Of a stretch of DNA of 64,000 nt, positions 43,515 through 53,256 are shown piece by piece (positions within the stretch are counted from its first letter, which is position 1; the number at the start of each line of letters is the position of its first letter). The notes under the pieces are model-generated. The model did not search any database, had not been told where the DNA came from, and was given only the letters and a program-made list of their open reading frames with translations. The stretch is from assembly GCA_028282905.1 (NCBI GenBank), contig JANQGW010000223.1:24677-88676 (forward strand), written 5' to 3'. The stretch is from Sedimentisphaerales bacterium. Lineage in GTDB: Bacteria > Planctomycetota > Phycisphaerae > Sedimentisphaerales > Anaerohalosphaeraceae. A program made the translations under genes and the position numbers.

Positions 43515-44246
43515 ATGAAAATCGCAGCTATAATTCAAGCACGAATGGGCAGTACACGTTTGCCGGGCAAGGTTTTTAAAGATCTGGAGGGAGAACCCAT
43601 GCTGGTGCGAGTTGTCAATCGCACTGAGCGTGCTGCTTCTCTAGACTCAGTCATTGTAGCCACAACGGTTGAGCCCGCAGATGATCAAATCGCTAAGTTT
43701 TGTGCTGCTCGCGGTTGGCCCTGCTATCGTGGCAGCCAGGACGATGTTCTAAACCGGTATTACGAGACCGCGGTTGCCTACAAAGTCAATGCGATTGTTC
43801 GCATCACATCTGACTGCCCTTTGATTGAACCGACGATTGTGGACCGTGTTGTTAAAAAATTCAGGACAAATCAAGCGGAAATCGATTATGTTACCAATAG
43901 TAGGCTGGCACCGCTTACCTTCCCTCGCGGACTTGATACTGAGCTGATGAGTTTTGAGGCTCTTAAGCGAACTTGGGCCGAAGCAAAGGAACAATCCGAG
44001 CGAGAACATGTTACTTTGTATATCTACAGGCATCCAGAACTATTCAATATACATAAATTGGACAACGATGTTGACTATTCGTATATGCGGTGGGCGATAG
44101 ATACGAAAGAGGATTTGGAATTTGTAAGGCGAATCTACAGACATTTTGGACATGACAGATTTTCCTGGCAGCAGGTTCTGGCATTGTTGGAGCAGCACCC
44201 GGAATGGCTGGAGATCAACAAGCATATTCGTCAGAAAGAAGTGTAG
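43515..44246 (+). CDS. spsF: SpsF-like cytidylyltransferase domain protein
   Basis: 243 aa. The N-terminus AAIIQARMGSTRLPGKVF is the nucleotide-binding signature of SpsF/acylneuraminate cytidylyltransferase-like proteins. It is followed by VIVATTVEPADDQIA, ITSDCPLIEP (metal-binding Asp) and FPRGLDTELMSF. It should activate a nonulosonate- or related sugar with CMP, or a sugar phosphate with another nucleotide. Neighbours include pseB and a NeuB-family synthase, the expected partners. Confidence 0.85.
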   Translation: MKIAAIIQARMGSTRLPGKVFKDLEGEPMLVRVVNRTERAASLDSVIVATTVEPADDQIAKFCAARGWPCYRGSQDDVLNRYYETAVAYKVNAIVRITSDCPLIEPTIVDRVVKKFRTNQAEIDYVTNSRLAPLTFPRGLDTELMSFEALKRTWAEAKEQSEREHVTLYIYRHPELFNIHKLDNDVDYSYMRWAIDTKEDLEFVRRIYRHFGHDRFSWQQVLALLEQHPEWLEINKHIRQKEV

Positions 44247-44345
44247 ATGAGTTTGGAAAATTCAAAGCCCAAGAAATGCTATTGAGGAACATTTTTTCAA
44301 TTTCAATAAAGATGGCAACATAATATTATGAACGGTTGATATTAG

Positions 44346-45254
44346 ATGGAAAAGCTATTTGTAACAGGCGGCAGCGGTTTAATGGGCAGCAATATTGCTA
44401 TGGCCGCAAAATCCCGTTTTGAAGTTTGTGCTTCGTATAATAAAAACAGAGTTGAGATGAGCGGAGTTGACTTCCTTAAGGTGGACCTTGCCAATTCATC
44501 AGAGCTCAAACATATTGAGCAATTCAAACCCAATCTCATCATACATTGTGCGGCTCTTACCAATATTGATGTTTGCGAAGATGACCCTGAACAAGCATAT
44601 AGAGAAAACGTACTTGCAAGCAGAAACATTGCAGAGTTGGCGAATCAAGCAGGGGCATACCTTATTCATATTTCAACCGACGCTGTTTTTGACGGCAAAA
44701 AGGGTAATTATAGTGAAGCAGATAAGCCGAATCCCATCAGTGTTTACGGCAAAACAAAGCTTGAAGCAGAGCGTGAAATATTATCCATCCATCCGTCCTC
44801 AAGCGTTGTCAGGACGAATATTTACGGATGGAACAAGAGAGATAAGTTCAGTCTTGCTGAGTGGATGTTAAGCAAGCTGGAAAACAATGATGAACTACCG
44901 GCGTTTAAGGATATTATTTACAGTCCGATTCTGGTCAATGATCTTATCATTCAGTTGTTTGCACTGTATGACAAAAAGTTTTCGGGAACCATACATTTAG
45001 CCGGCGGTCAGTCCTGCAGTAAGTTAGATTTTGCAAACATATTGGCAGATGTCTTCGCGTTAGATGAAAGTCTGATAAAAGCAACCAGTATTGATGATTT
45101 GGATTTTAAGGCGCCAAGAGGAAAAAACATAAGTCTTGATGTTTCGCATGCACAGGAATTATTAAATACCCCGTTACCAACAGTAAGAGATGGGCTTGTG
45201 GAAATGAAATGCCTTCGTGAGAGCGGTTATGTCGAGATTCTTAAATATGAATGA
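44346..45254 (+). CDS. RmlD-like NAD(P)-dependent sugar reductase
   Basis: 302 aa. Short-chain dehydrogenase of the RmlD type: FVTGGSGLMGSNIA (dinucleotide-binding), IHCAALTNIDVCEDDP, ISTDAVFDGKKG, and the active-site YGKTKLEAE. RmlD reduces dTDP-4-keto-rhamnose, but other family members reduce different 4-keto sugars, so the substrate stays open. It overlaps the next gene by 8 bases, indicating one operon. Confidence 0.85.
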   Translation: MEKLFVTGGSGLMGSNIAMAAKSRFEVCASYNKNRVEMSGVDFLKVDLANSSELKHIEQFKPNLIIHCAALTNIDVCEDDPEQAYRENVLASRNIAELANQAGAYLIHISTDAVFDGKKGNYSEADKPNPISVYGKTKLEAEREILSIHPSSSVVRTNIYGWNKRDKFSLAEWMLSKLENNDELPAFKDIIYSPILVNDLIIQLFALYDKKFSGTIHLAGGQSCSKLDFANILADVFALDESLIKATSIDDLDFKAPRGKNISLDVSHAQELLNTPLPTVRDGLVEMKCLRESGYVEILKYE

Positions 45255-45897
45255 TCATAAAACAGTTATGGTTATACCTGCATTGAATGAAGAAAAAACA
45301 ATCGCATCGGTTATTGCGAATGTTAAAGAATATGTTGAGACTGTAGTTGTCGTCGATGACGGGTCAACCGACAATACCGCTTGCTATGCCAAACAGCAAG
45401 GTGCGGTGGTTCTGTCACATGATGAAAACCATGGATACGACAAGAGCATTGATGACGGTTTTAATCTGGGGGCTCAGCTCGGGGCGACCATTCTGATAAC
45501 ATTTGATGCTGACGGACAACATCATCCCGAAGATATACCGATGATGCTTAAGCCGATCATAACGGGGGAAGCCGATGTCGTAGTAGGCAAAAGACCATCC
45601 CATGCCAGAATAACAGAATATCTTTTCGCTTTAATCGGTAAACTTAAAGCGAACATCGAGGATCCTCTTTGCGGGCTAAAAGCGTATTCAATCGAGGTCT
45701 ATAATGATGTGGGGCATTTTGATTCGATTAAGTCAATTGGTACGCAGCTAATGTTTGAGGCAAGTAAGAGGGGCTATCGCATGGCACAAAGAGACATCAC
45801 ACTCAACAGTCGTCATGATGAGCCGCGATTTGGCACAAGGTTAATCGCCAACTGGAAAATATTGAAAGCAATCATGAAAATACTTGTTGCCTGTTAG
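45247..45897 (+). CDS. GT2 family glycosyltransferase
   Basis: 216 aa from the ATG at 45247, within the end of the preceding gene. GT-A features: MVIPALNEEKTIASVI, VVVDDGSTDNTACYA and the DxD-like site FDADGQHHPEDIP. It lacks membrane helices and resembles the short polyprenyl-phosphate or UDP-sugar transferases common in O-antigen clusters. The acceptor is unknown. Confidence 0.85.
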   Translation: MNDHKTVMVIPALNEEKTIASVIANVKEYVETVVVVDDGSTDNTACYAKQQGAVVLSHDENHGYDKSIDDGFNLGAQLGATILITFDADGQHHPEDIPMMLKPIITGEADVVVGKRPSHARITEYLFALIGKLKANIEDPLCGLKAYSIEVYNDVGHFDSIKSIGTQLMFEASKRGYRMAQRDITLNSRHDEPRFGTRLIANWKILKAIMKILVAC

Positions 45898-45943
45898 GCC
45901 AAAAAGTTTAAATTAACACTCGGAAAAACATACGAGGAAGAAG

Positions 45944-46876
45944 ATGATTTCAGATTTTGAACAGGTCGATTGTAACATTTGTGGTGTTTCTGATACAACG
46001 CTATACGCAAAAGTAAGCTATATGGATTACTTAAGGCGAAGGCCGGAATTGGAAACCGAAGATGACCCAATTGTTAGAAATAAGGAATTAGCTGAGCATA
46101 AGTTCAACTTAGTAAAGTGTAATCAATGTGGTTTGATCTATGTCGATCCGAGATTACCGGTCAACAAATTATCCGATCTGTATCAGCAGGAATATTTTAC
46201 CCCTTACTCTGATGACGAGTCTGAAGAAAGCAAGCAGAGAGAAAGAACTTTCAAGGTGGAAGTTGATGAGCTTGAAAAAATCACGAAGAAGCTGGGATTA
46301 GGAAAAAAGATATTGGATGTCGGGTGCGGTGGTGGTTTTTTCCTGAATTGTTTGGATGATTCCTGGGAAAAGTACGGCTTGGAGCTAAATCCGGTGGCAG
46401 CTGAATATGCAACAAATAAATTTGGAATTAACGTTTCTCAAGGAAAACTTGATGACGCCAATTTCCCTGATGAATCATTTGACGTGATAAAGATGCGCGG
46501 CGTTATCGAACATCTTCCAGATCCTTTAAGTGAACTCCGCCGGGTCCACCGCATCCTGAAAAAAGGCGGCATGTTGACGATTAATACGCCAAATATTGGG
46601 AGTCTTTGCGGAAAACTCTACAAAGAGAAGTTTCGCTTGGTCTGTCCCACCCATCATATTTACTATTTTTCTACAAAAACTCTTTCTTGCATGCTCGAAA
46701 AAGCAGGTTTTAAGGTGCATAAAGTTTCTTATCATTATTTTGATACTCCTTACGCAAGCTGGAAAGACATCTTTAAGATTCTTTTAGATGTTGTCGGACT
46801 TGGAATTTTTCGGAACCCTGATGTTGTTTCACCGGCTTTCTATGGAAACATCGTCGATATTTACATCACAAAATGA
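45944..46876 (+). CDS. Class I SAM methyltransferase with N-terminal zinc-binding motif
   Basis: 310 aa. An N-terminal CNICG ... CNQCGLIYVDPRLP zinc-ribbon-like segment precedes a methyltransferase domain with KKILDVGCGGGFFL (SAM-binding glycine-rich loop), KMRGVIEHLPDPL and LKKGGMLTINTPN. This arrangement is typical of methyltransferases in sugar and antigen clusters. It probably methylates a nucleotide sugar or glycan. It lies upstream of the NeuB-family gene with 22 bases between. Confidence 0.85.
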   Translation: MISDFEQVDCNICGVSDTTLYAKVSYMDYLRRRPELETEDDPIVRNKELAEHKFNLVKCNQCGLIYVDPRLPVNKLSDLYQQEYFTPYSDDESEESKQRERTFKVEVDELEKITKKLGLGKKILDVGCGGGFFLNCLDDSWEKYGLELNPVAAEYATNKFGINVSQGKLDDANFPDESFDVIKMRGVIEHLPDPLSELRRVHRILKKGGMLTINTPNIGSLCGKLYKEKFRLVCPTHHIYYFSTKTLSCMLEKAGFKVHKVSYHYFDTPYASWKDIFKILLDVVGLGIFRNPDVVSPAFYGNIVDIYITK

Positions 46877-46898
46877 TCTTATAAAAGGAATGTGTTTA

Positions 46899-47951
46899 AT
46901 GAAACGGATAAAAATAGGCAGTCGTTGGGTGGGTGATGGAGAACCGGTATACATCATTGCTGAAATTGCCTCGAGCTTTGACGGCTGCAAAGAACGTGCT
47001 AAGATGCTTATCGACCTTGCGGTCGATTGTGGTGCAGATGCCGTTAAATTTCAATGTTTTAAAGCGGACAAGATTGTTTCCAAAGAGGCTTTCGAAGGAT
47101 TGAAATCCGGCTTTCAGGCAAAATGGGACAAGTCTGTGTACCAGATGTATCAAGACGCTGAATTTCCACGTCAATGGCATCAGGAGCTTTTCGATTATGC
47201 AAATAGTAAGGGTGTTGATTTTATTTCCTCACCCTATGATAAAGAAGCGGTTAACATTGTGGCTGAATTGGGGACCCCCGCCTTGAAAATTGGGTCGGGC
47301 GATCTGACATGGCTTGAGATGCTGAATTACATGGCCAAAAAGAAATTGCCAATCATCCTTGGAACCGGTGCCAGCACGATAGCTGAAATAGAAGAAGCTG
47401 TCGGAACAATTCGCAATGCAGGCAACGATGAGATCATACTGCTTCAGTGTGTTACAAATTATCCGGCTCACTTTGAGTATGCAAACATCAGGGCAATGCA
47501 AACGCTTCGAAAAGTGTTTGATTTACCGATAGGGTATTCAGACCATACGCCTGGCAGTGTTGTTCCGTTAGGGGCCGTTGCATTGGGAGCTTGCATGATC
47601 GAAAAACATTTTACCGACGACAGGAGCCGCAAAGGACCGGACCATGCATTCTCGATGAATCCCCGCGAATTCAAGGAGATGGTTGACGGGATCAGAGCTT
47701 TGGAAAAAGCACTAGGTTCTTGCGCAAAGAGCTTATACAAAGAAGAAGAGGACACTGTCATCCTCCAGCGCAGATGCTTACGGGCTGCAAAAGACCTTGC
47801 TGAGGGAACGGTCATAACAGAAGAAATGATTGAGGTGCTAAGACCTGCTACTAAGGGGGGGCTGTACCCCAAATATAAACCTATTATCATAGGCAGGTCT
47901 CTGAAAGTAGATATGAAGAAGGGGTCGCCTTTTACCTGGGAGGTAATCTGA
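46899..47951 (+). CDS. NeuB/PseI-family nonulosonate synthase
   Basis: 350 aa from the ATG at 46899 with AAAGGAA upstream. NeuB-family features are IIAEIASSFDGCKERAKMLI, GADAVKFQCFKADKIVS, VDFISSPYDKEAV, ALKIGSGDLTWLEML, PIGYSDHTPGS, IEKHFTDDRS and a C-terminal SAF-like domain (AAKDLAEGTVITEEMIEVL). It condenses phosphoenolpyruvate with an N-acetyl hexosamine derivative. Whether the product is sialic, legionaminic or pseudaminic acid cannot be told by eye. It is followed after about 50 bases by a damaged second copy. Confidence 0.88.
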   Translation: MKRIKIGSRWVGDGEPVYIIAEIASSFDGCKERAKMLIDLAVDCGADAVKFQCFKADKIVSKEAFEGLKSGFQAKWDKSVYQMYQDAEFPRQWHQELFDYANSKGVDFISSPYDKEAVNIVAELGTPALKIGSGDLTWLEMLNYMAKKKLPIILGTGASTIAEIEEAVGTIRNAGNDEIILLQCVTNYPAHFEYANIRAMQTLRKVFDLPIGYSDHTPGSVVPLGAVALGACMIEKHFTDDRSRKGPDHAFSMNPREFKEMVDGIRALEKALGSCAKSLYKEEEDTVILQRRCLRAAKDLAEGTVITEEMIEVLRPATKGGLYPKYKPIIIGRSLKVDMKKGSPFTWEVI

Positions 47952-48005
47952 TCTTCTCTGCGACTGCTGTTTTTCATAAAAAGATGTGAAGCCGGCAGTT
48001 TTAAA

Positions 48006-48796
48006 AAAAATCGGGATAATATCTCATGGCAGTGGCAACCACTGCTAAAGGAATTCGCCGACTCTATCGGCATCACACTTTTCTCCAGCCCCTTTGACAA
48101 AACAGCCGTTGATTCTCTGGAAGAAATGGAAGTCCCGGCGTACAAAATCGCTTCTTTTGAGGCAGTGGATATTCCACTCATTGAATATACCGCCGCAAAA
48201 GGAAAACCGATGATCATTTCCACAGGTATCTGTTCGGAAATTGAGGTGCACGAAGCAATCGAAGCTTGTTACCGAGCGGGCAACACCAACGTCGCCTTGC
48301 TGAAGTGTACCAGTTCATACCCTTCACCCCTTGATAAAATGAATCTGCGGTCCATCCCGCACATGCAGGAACGGTTCAAGGTACCGGTGGGACTGAGTGA
48401 CCACACGATGAATACTGAAACTCCGGTAGCGCTGTTGCATTAGGAGCATCTGTGATCGAGAAACATTTTACGCTTGACAGAGCCCTCGGAGGCGTAGATG
48501 CTGATTTTTCTTTAAATATTGAAGAGTTTGCACAAATGGTTCAGGCTGTTCGGAACACTGAAAAACTGCTTGGAATGCCATCTTACGATGTATCCGAGCA
48601 GAGTCGAAAGTTTGCCCGCTCTCTTTTTGTCGTTAAAGACATTCAGGAAGGTAAACTGTTTACTGAAGAAAATATCCGGTCTATAAGGGCGGGGGATGGC
48701 CTGGCGCCTAAACAATTCAAAGAAATAATGGGTCGCAGGGCAGCGGTTAAACTAACAGCAGGTACGCCTCTAAGATTGAACGATGTACAAAGATAG
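48006..48796 (+). pseudogene. pseI: Truncated and frameshifted pseudaminic acid synthase (PseI-like)
   Basis: A second NeuB-family coding remnant. About 80-90 N-terminal residues are absent, and the first readable part is SWQWQPLLKEFADS, then LFSSPFDKTAVDSLEEMEVP and PAYKIASFEAVDIPLIEY, the wording expected of PseI. After SDHTMNTETPV the frame shifts near 48433: one frame stops at TAG 48440-48442, while the next frame continues with AVALGASVIEKHFTLDRALG to the normal C-terminus at 48796. Truncation plus frameshift means no functional product. A sequencing error cannot explain the missing N-terminus. Confidence 0.85.
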
Positions 48797-48971
48797 AAAT
48801 TTATACATATCCACCTTTAGCATTGACATTTTAAAATATGCTTCTGATTTCAATCAGTGAAGACTATGTGTACAGCTTGTAATCTGCTCTCGATATTGGA
48901 GCAGATTTAGTGTGAGATTCCCTGTGATGATCCTACAATTTGCGCAATGCAAAAAAGGCTCTCTGCCGGTT

Positions 48972-50486
48972 TTAAACTTCTTTTATTTCATTACAGATTC
49001 GTGCCCTGACCTTATTTTCCATTTTCCGTTTATAATGCGAAAGAACCCACGGGTTACGGTGTTTTTGCATTGAATCCAGATCAATCAGTACCGGACTATC
49101 CTCCTGAATTAAAAGATTGCAGTGTTTTAAGTCATTATGAATTAGATTGTTTTCGGAAAGCTGTGCAACCAGTGTTCGTGTTTCCTCCAGAACCTTCTGT
49201 TTTTTGCATTCAGGCAGATCCGTCCGATGAAGGTATTCCCGGATGGTGGGCCCCTCAATAAATACATTGAGGATATACGATTGCCAGACAAGCCCGTATT
49301 TTCGCTGTTCAACCACGCCAACCGGTTTGGCACAGGGAATATTCAGGGCTGTCATCAGATGTCCAAACCGCCAGCATTTCTTTGCCCGGCTACCCTTGAT
49401 CGTATGCCGAAACGAATGCCACGGGCCTTGATGATTATAGCGTTTAATAACAATATCCCACTGATTATATGTACACCGAACAACCCGCGTGGCGGTATCA
49501 TTTTTGAGCACAATACCGGTATCCATCATGTTTTCGATCTGCTGCAGGAAAACGGCAGCTTGGTCGCCTTTACAGAATTCGCCGGCCAAAAAACCTTCAT
49601 AGTCACCGAATTGAGCGCTTTGGATATTCCAATGGGACTTCATAGTGTCCTCTCGAATCCCGGTATGTGTTCGACTCCTCTTGTTTAATCGTTTATCGGT
49701 TCGCTTCAAAACAACGCCGGCAATATGCCTGGAACGAGATGGGCCGATTTTTGATGCCTCAGCATAGGCTTTCCAAAATCGCATTCGATCAGTCCGGGCC
49801 AGACTGCCGCTGTCGATATTGAGCTGGACGAGATTTTTAAGTCGAAGCCAATACGGCAGGGTCGGATATTTCCCGGTGCGTTCATTATCGATGAGATCAA
49901 ACGTCCAGCCGGAATCATGCCGTGAAACAAATATGTTCCCCCACCGCAGATCCCCGTGGCAAATTCCGCATGCGTGCATGTGGCCGACGACTCTTCCAAA
50001 CTCGACAATCATATCTCGTTTATCTCTGAGGGTGATTGATTCGCCGGCCACTTCATTCGTACCCAAAGCGATTGAAATCGCAACCGAATTTTCCATAGAG
50101 GCTGAAATCAGGATATCTTCTGATAAAAATATCCCGTCTTTTTTTTGTAAAAAAGCAACAATCCGCGGGGTGTGCAGGTTGTGCTTTTCAAGCATCAGTC
50201 CCGCCCTAAAAGCCCGACTGGCCCGACTGGGGCGAATCAGGTGCTTAATGGCATCCGTCCGGGAACGATACGGATATTTTTTCAGATAGAGAGTTTCCCT
50301 GCTCCCCTGGAATTCAATGAAGTACCGATAGACTTCGGCGGTATCCGATGACCTGACTTTTTCAAAGGAACCACGTTGTTTGTCTGAAATATTGGGGTCA
50401 ATCAGGCGGGATATCGGGATTTGCTTATAATGAGTATGAACATATCCTGTCCATCCGTCCTCAGAAACCTTTATATAATCTTTCAA
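48972..50486 (-). CDS. Tandem lipopolysaccharide kinase-like protein (two kinase domains)
   Basis: 504 aa consisting of two kinase-like halves. The first (about 40-275) has LYLKKYPYRSRTDA (Lys), ICHGDLRWGNIFVS (catalytic loop, about 175) and FDLIDNERTG. The second (about 290-500) has IVIKRYNHQGPWHS, LIHNDLKHCNLLIQ (about 452) and PVLIDLDSMQKH. Both resemble the RfaP/InaA-type lipopolysaccharide kinase family that phosphorylates heptose or Kdo of the LPS core in the cytoplasm. It follows waaP and waaG on the same strand. A fused pair is unusual and could phosphorylate two sites. Confidence 0.75.
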   Translation of the reverse strand: MKDYIKVSEDGWTGYVHTHYKQIPISRLIDPNISDKQRGSFEKVRSSDTAEVYRYFIEFQGSRETLYLKKYPYRSRTDAIKHLIRPSRASRAFRAGLMLEKHNLHTPRIVAFLQKKDGIFLSEDILISASMENSVAISIALGTNEVAGESITLRDKRDMIVEFGRVVGHMHACGICHGDLRWGNIFVSRHDSGWTFDLIDNERTGKYPTLPYWLRLKNLVQLNIDSGSLARTDRMRFWKAYAEASKIGPSRSRHIAGVVLKRTDKRLNKRSRTHTGIREDTMKSHWNIQSAQFGDYEGFLAGEFCKGDQAAVFLQQIENMMDTGIVLKNDTATRVVRCTYNQWDIVIKRYNHQGPWHSFRHTIKGSRAKKCWRFGHLMTALNIPCAKPVGVVEQRKYGLVWQSYILNVFIEGPTIREYLHRTDLPECKKQKVLEETRTLVAQLSENNLIHNDLKHCNLLIQEDSPVLIDLDSMQKHRNPWVLSHYKRKMENKVRARICNEIKEV

Positions 50487-50608
50487 ATTGTTATCTTCCG
50501 TTAAGATTGGAAACCTCTAATAAATGTCATTGCATAATACATTTAAAACCATTTCCCAAACATAGAGTCTCCTTGTGAAAGCAAAACAAGGACATAAGTG
50601 AAATTATC

Positions 50609-51433
50609 CTACTTATGAATATCTCCGTCAGGGTACTTGCCGAAATCTCTGTAGTAGGTTTTCACTGCACGGCGCCGAACAGCTTTCCAGAACCGAAGGT
50701 CCTCACGAAGTGTCTGGCGGAGTGGTTTTCCGGTGTACATGCACATGAAGCGAAAAAGGTCACGGCGAGTCAGGCCGATATCCATTGCGGAAAAATATAA
50801 TCCGCCGATATCCTTGACACGCCAGCGAAAAGGAACTCTCGCTCGCTGCTGGGCACGGTGCAGATCGATCAAAAACAGGTTTGGAAGCCCTCTTTCATCA
50901 TTCTTGCTTTGCTCGGCAAGATCAAGCAAAAAATGACACAGATAAAAATCACGATGGTTCAAACCATTGCTGTGAAGCGTTTTGGCGACCCGAGCGACCT
51001 GAGCAATCAGCGATTTTTTAAAAGCATTCGAGGGAGGGATTGTTGTCCATTTTAAACAGATTTCCTCTAAACTCTTGACATGCGTCAGTTCTTCTGTGAC
51101 CAAAAACGAACGCTGTCGGGCAAGTAATTTCCCTTCTTGTCCAAACGCGGCTGCCCTCATTGTTTTGATACCAAGTGTATGGAGTTTGTCAAGGACTAAC
51201 CACTCGTGTCTCGCCCCAATATGCGGTTTTCGCAAATGAATAAGTTCATCCAGTATCGCTCCAAATCCGCACTCAAAGTGCTTCTTGATGTAAAACCCTT
51301 GATTGTCTATTTCGAAACGGCCGGTCTTTCGGTTCTTGAAATCCCGAACCAAGTCAACTTCGATCTGCAGGAAATCATCGACACAACGGAACTGATTGAA
51401 CAGCGTTGAATGGTCTGGATGTATATATCTCAA
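50609..51433 (-). CDS. waaP: LPS core heptose(I) kinase RfaP/WaaP
   Basis: 274 aa, the usual length. It follows E. coli RfaP closely: FYIKKHFECGFGAIL, IGARHEWLVLDKLHTLGIKT, FLVTEELTHVKSLEEIC, GLNHRDFYLCHFLLDL (catalytic Asp), FLIDLHRAQQR and LTRRDLFRFMCMYTG. It phosphorylates the first heptose of the inner core, strengthening the outer membrane. Its start overlaps the waaG stop by four bases (ATGA). Confidence 0.93.
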   Translation of the reverse strand: MRYIHPDHSTLFNQFRCVDDFLQIEVDLVRDFKNRKTGRFEIDNQGFYIKKHFECGFGAILDELIHLRKPHIGARHEWLVLDKLHTLGIKTMRAAAFGQEGKLLARQRSFLVTEELTHVKSLEEICLKWTTIPPSNAFKKSLIAQVARVAKTLHSNGLNHRDFYLCHFLLDLAEQSKNDERGLPNLFLIDLHRAQQRARVPFRWRVKDIGGLYFSAMDIGLTRRDLFRFMCMYTGKPLRQTLREDLRFWKAVRRRAVKTYYRDFGKYPDGDIHK

Positions 51434-52581
51434 TGGTGCCTCCTGTTTTTTTCAGCGCGGGTGGTAATTATGCGTACCCCTTCTTCGATCATGCTGTAGA
51501 TATCAGCGGTCTTGCAATAATTGCGACCATTCTCTCCATATTGAATGCGGAGTTGATCATTGGCCAGGACTTCATTAAGGATTTTATGAAGTTGTTTCGG
51601 ATCAAAGGGGTCGTCGCAAACCCACCCTCCATTTGCTTTTTGAATGTAATGGGCATAACCGCAATTTCCTGTCACGATAACCGGAAGCCCTGTTACCATC
51701 GCTTCCAGCAGGGTTGTCCCTGTATTTTCCGTCCGAGCCGGATGCAGCAGAACATCGGCTGCATGATAAAAACTTGCGATGTCGTGCCGCCCTCCCGTAA
51801 AATGAACACGGTCCCCAATGCCTTCTTTTCGGGCTATGGCGCTGAACTTTTTTTCTTTACCCTGTCCGACCACAACATACCGACAGCGTCTTTTTATGTC
51901 TTGTGGCAAACTGGCAATCGCATGGATTGCCCGATCGATCCCTTTGGTAAAAAAACTCGAACCGACAGTAAGGATCATCAGATCATCATCTTGGATTCCA
52001 AATTCCCTGCGAAACTGTTTTTCCTTTTCGTTCGACAGGGGATTGGTGACAAAACGTTCACGGTCAATACCCGGCGGCAGTAAATAAATCCGCTCGGAGT
52101 CAGTTCGATAAACTTTCTGAATCGTTTCTAATTCCGTCGGGGAAATAAGCATAATGTCGGTGTCGCCACGCGGTCCAAAAACCGCCGCTTCCAAATCCAG
52201 ATAAGTTCGATATCGCGGCAGAAAACGACGCCACATCTGGTGCTGCTGCTGGAGTTTTGCCTTTAAACAAATATCACCGCCAAAATAAACATCCAATCCA
52301 CCAACCCGGTTGAAACCTGCAATACAGTCAAACCTGTTTTTCTTTCTGAGATCGTAAACGAAGTTTTCGATGTTTTTTATCGTTTGGTGATTTGATGACA
52401 TCCTGAAATCGACAATTTCAATATTGATCGATGGCTCCTGTGACCCCTCCCATCGACTGGTAAAGACCGTTACATCATGGCCTTTTTCGGCACAGGCGAC
52501 CGCAAACTTTCGCATATCACGCTGCAAACCGCCGAATTCAAAATACCGTTCGATAACAAATGCCAATTTATATAAAACCAT
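51430..52581 (-). CDS. waaG: LPS core glycosyltransferase WaaG/RfaG (GT4)
   Basis: 383 aa. It matches WaaG along its length: ERYFEFGGLQRDMRKFAV, VTVFTSRWEGSQEP, GFNRVGGLDVYFGGD, YLLPPGIDRERFV, ILTVGSSFFTKGIDRAIHAI, and the GT-B sugar-nucleotide site HPARTENTGTTLLEAMVTGL. WaaG adds the first outer-core glucose to heptose II. It heads the waaG-waaP-tandem kinase operon on the minus strand. Confidence 0.93.
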   Translation of the reverse strand: MVLYKLAFVIERYFEFGGLQRDMRKFAVACAEKGHDVTVFTSRWEGSQEPSINIEIVDFRMSSNHQTIKNIENFVYDLRKKNRFDCIAGFNRVGGLDVYFGGDICLKAKLQQQHQMWRRFLPRYRTYLDLEAAVFGPRGDTDIMLISPTELETIQKVYRTDSERIYLLPPGIDRERFVTNPLSNEKEKQFRREFGIQDDDLMILTVGSSFFTKGIDRAIHAIASLPQDIKRRCRYVVVGQGKEKKFSAIARKEGIGDRVHFTGGRHDIASFYHAADVLLHPARTENTGTTLLEAMVTGLPVIVTGNCGYAHYIQKANGGWVCDDPFDPKQLHKILNEVLANDQLRIQYGENGRNYCKTADIYSMIEEGVRIITTRAEKNRRHH

Positions 52582-53256
52582 CTTGTAACACTGTCCCTTT
52601 GTGAATCTTCACTATTTTAACACAAATAAATGCTAATCTTGAGCGTATTATAACAAATTAAATGTAACTCGACTTTCTGTGGTAAAGTTATACTTATTTC
52701 TTAAGTCAATGTAAACAAAAACTCAAGCGATTCAAACTCTGGCTAAATCACTACTTATGTAAAACCATTCACCTGATTAAACAAACAATACCCTAAGCCG
52801 CTGACAAACGGGCTTTCAAACTCAAGCCCCCACATAAGTAGCTTCTCTGAATGCACTTACAGTCTTGTTTGGCGTCAAAACAGGGTTACAGCGCCAGCAG
52901 ATTATAACTTGAATCCAAGTTTTGTTCAACTTGACTTCAATTGTTTTAGAAACTGACACCAGAATTTGTACCACGCCCCCCCAGACCTCCCCCTATCCTG
53001 AAATGTCAACTTTTGACTGTTGAATCCGGTAATCTATCAATAGCACGGGATGACTTTTACAGCCTGTCAAGTTATTCTGGAATCCATGAAAAAGCAAGGT
53101 GGAAATTATATTTCGCCCGGACACCTCAATGGCTCAGCCGCTGCCCTTCTTTGAAGCCAAGATTTCGGCGGGCTTTGCTATTCTATTCAGTTGAAATACA
53201 AGCGGTTTTGTCTATAATACAGGCTGTTTAAGTGCTTTTTTGAGGATAGCAGCGAA
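52582..53256. other. Intergenic region between LPS-core operon and radical SAM cluster
   Basis: 675 bp between divergent operons. A 72-codon frame (53013-53231) has no recognisable features and odd composition. The stretch 52610-52740 is AT-rich and probably carries the promoter of the waaG operon; I could not identify convincing -35/-10 pairs. No repeats or RNA genes were found. Confidence 0.5.

Noticed and set aside
41227..47951. A complete pseudaminic acid pathway
   Set aside because: PseC, PseG and PseH homologues were not found in the window and the pseI-like copy is broken, so only individual steps are called.
53013..53231. 72-codon frame before the radical SAM cluster as a possible RiPP precursor
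   Set aside because: No leader-like or core-like pattern, no good ribosome-binding site, and odd composition; kept as intergenic.
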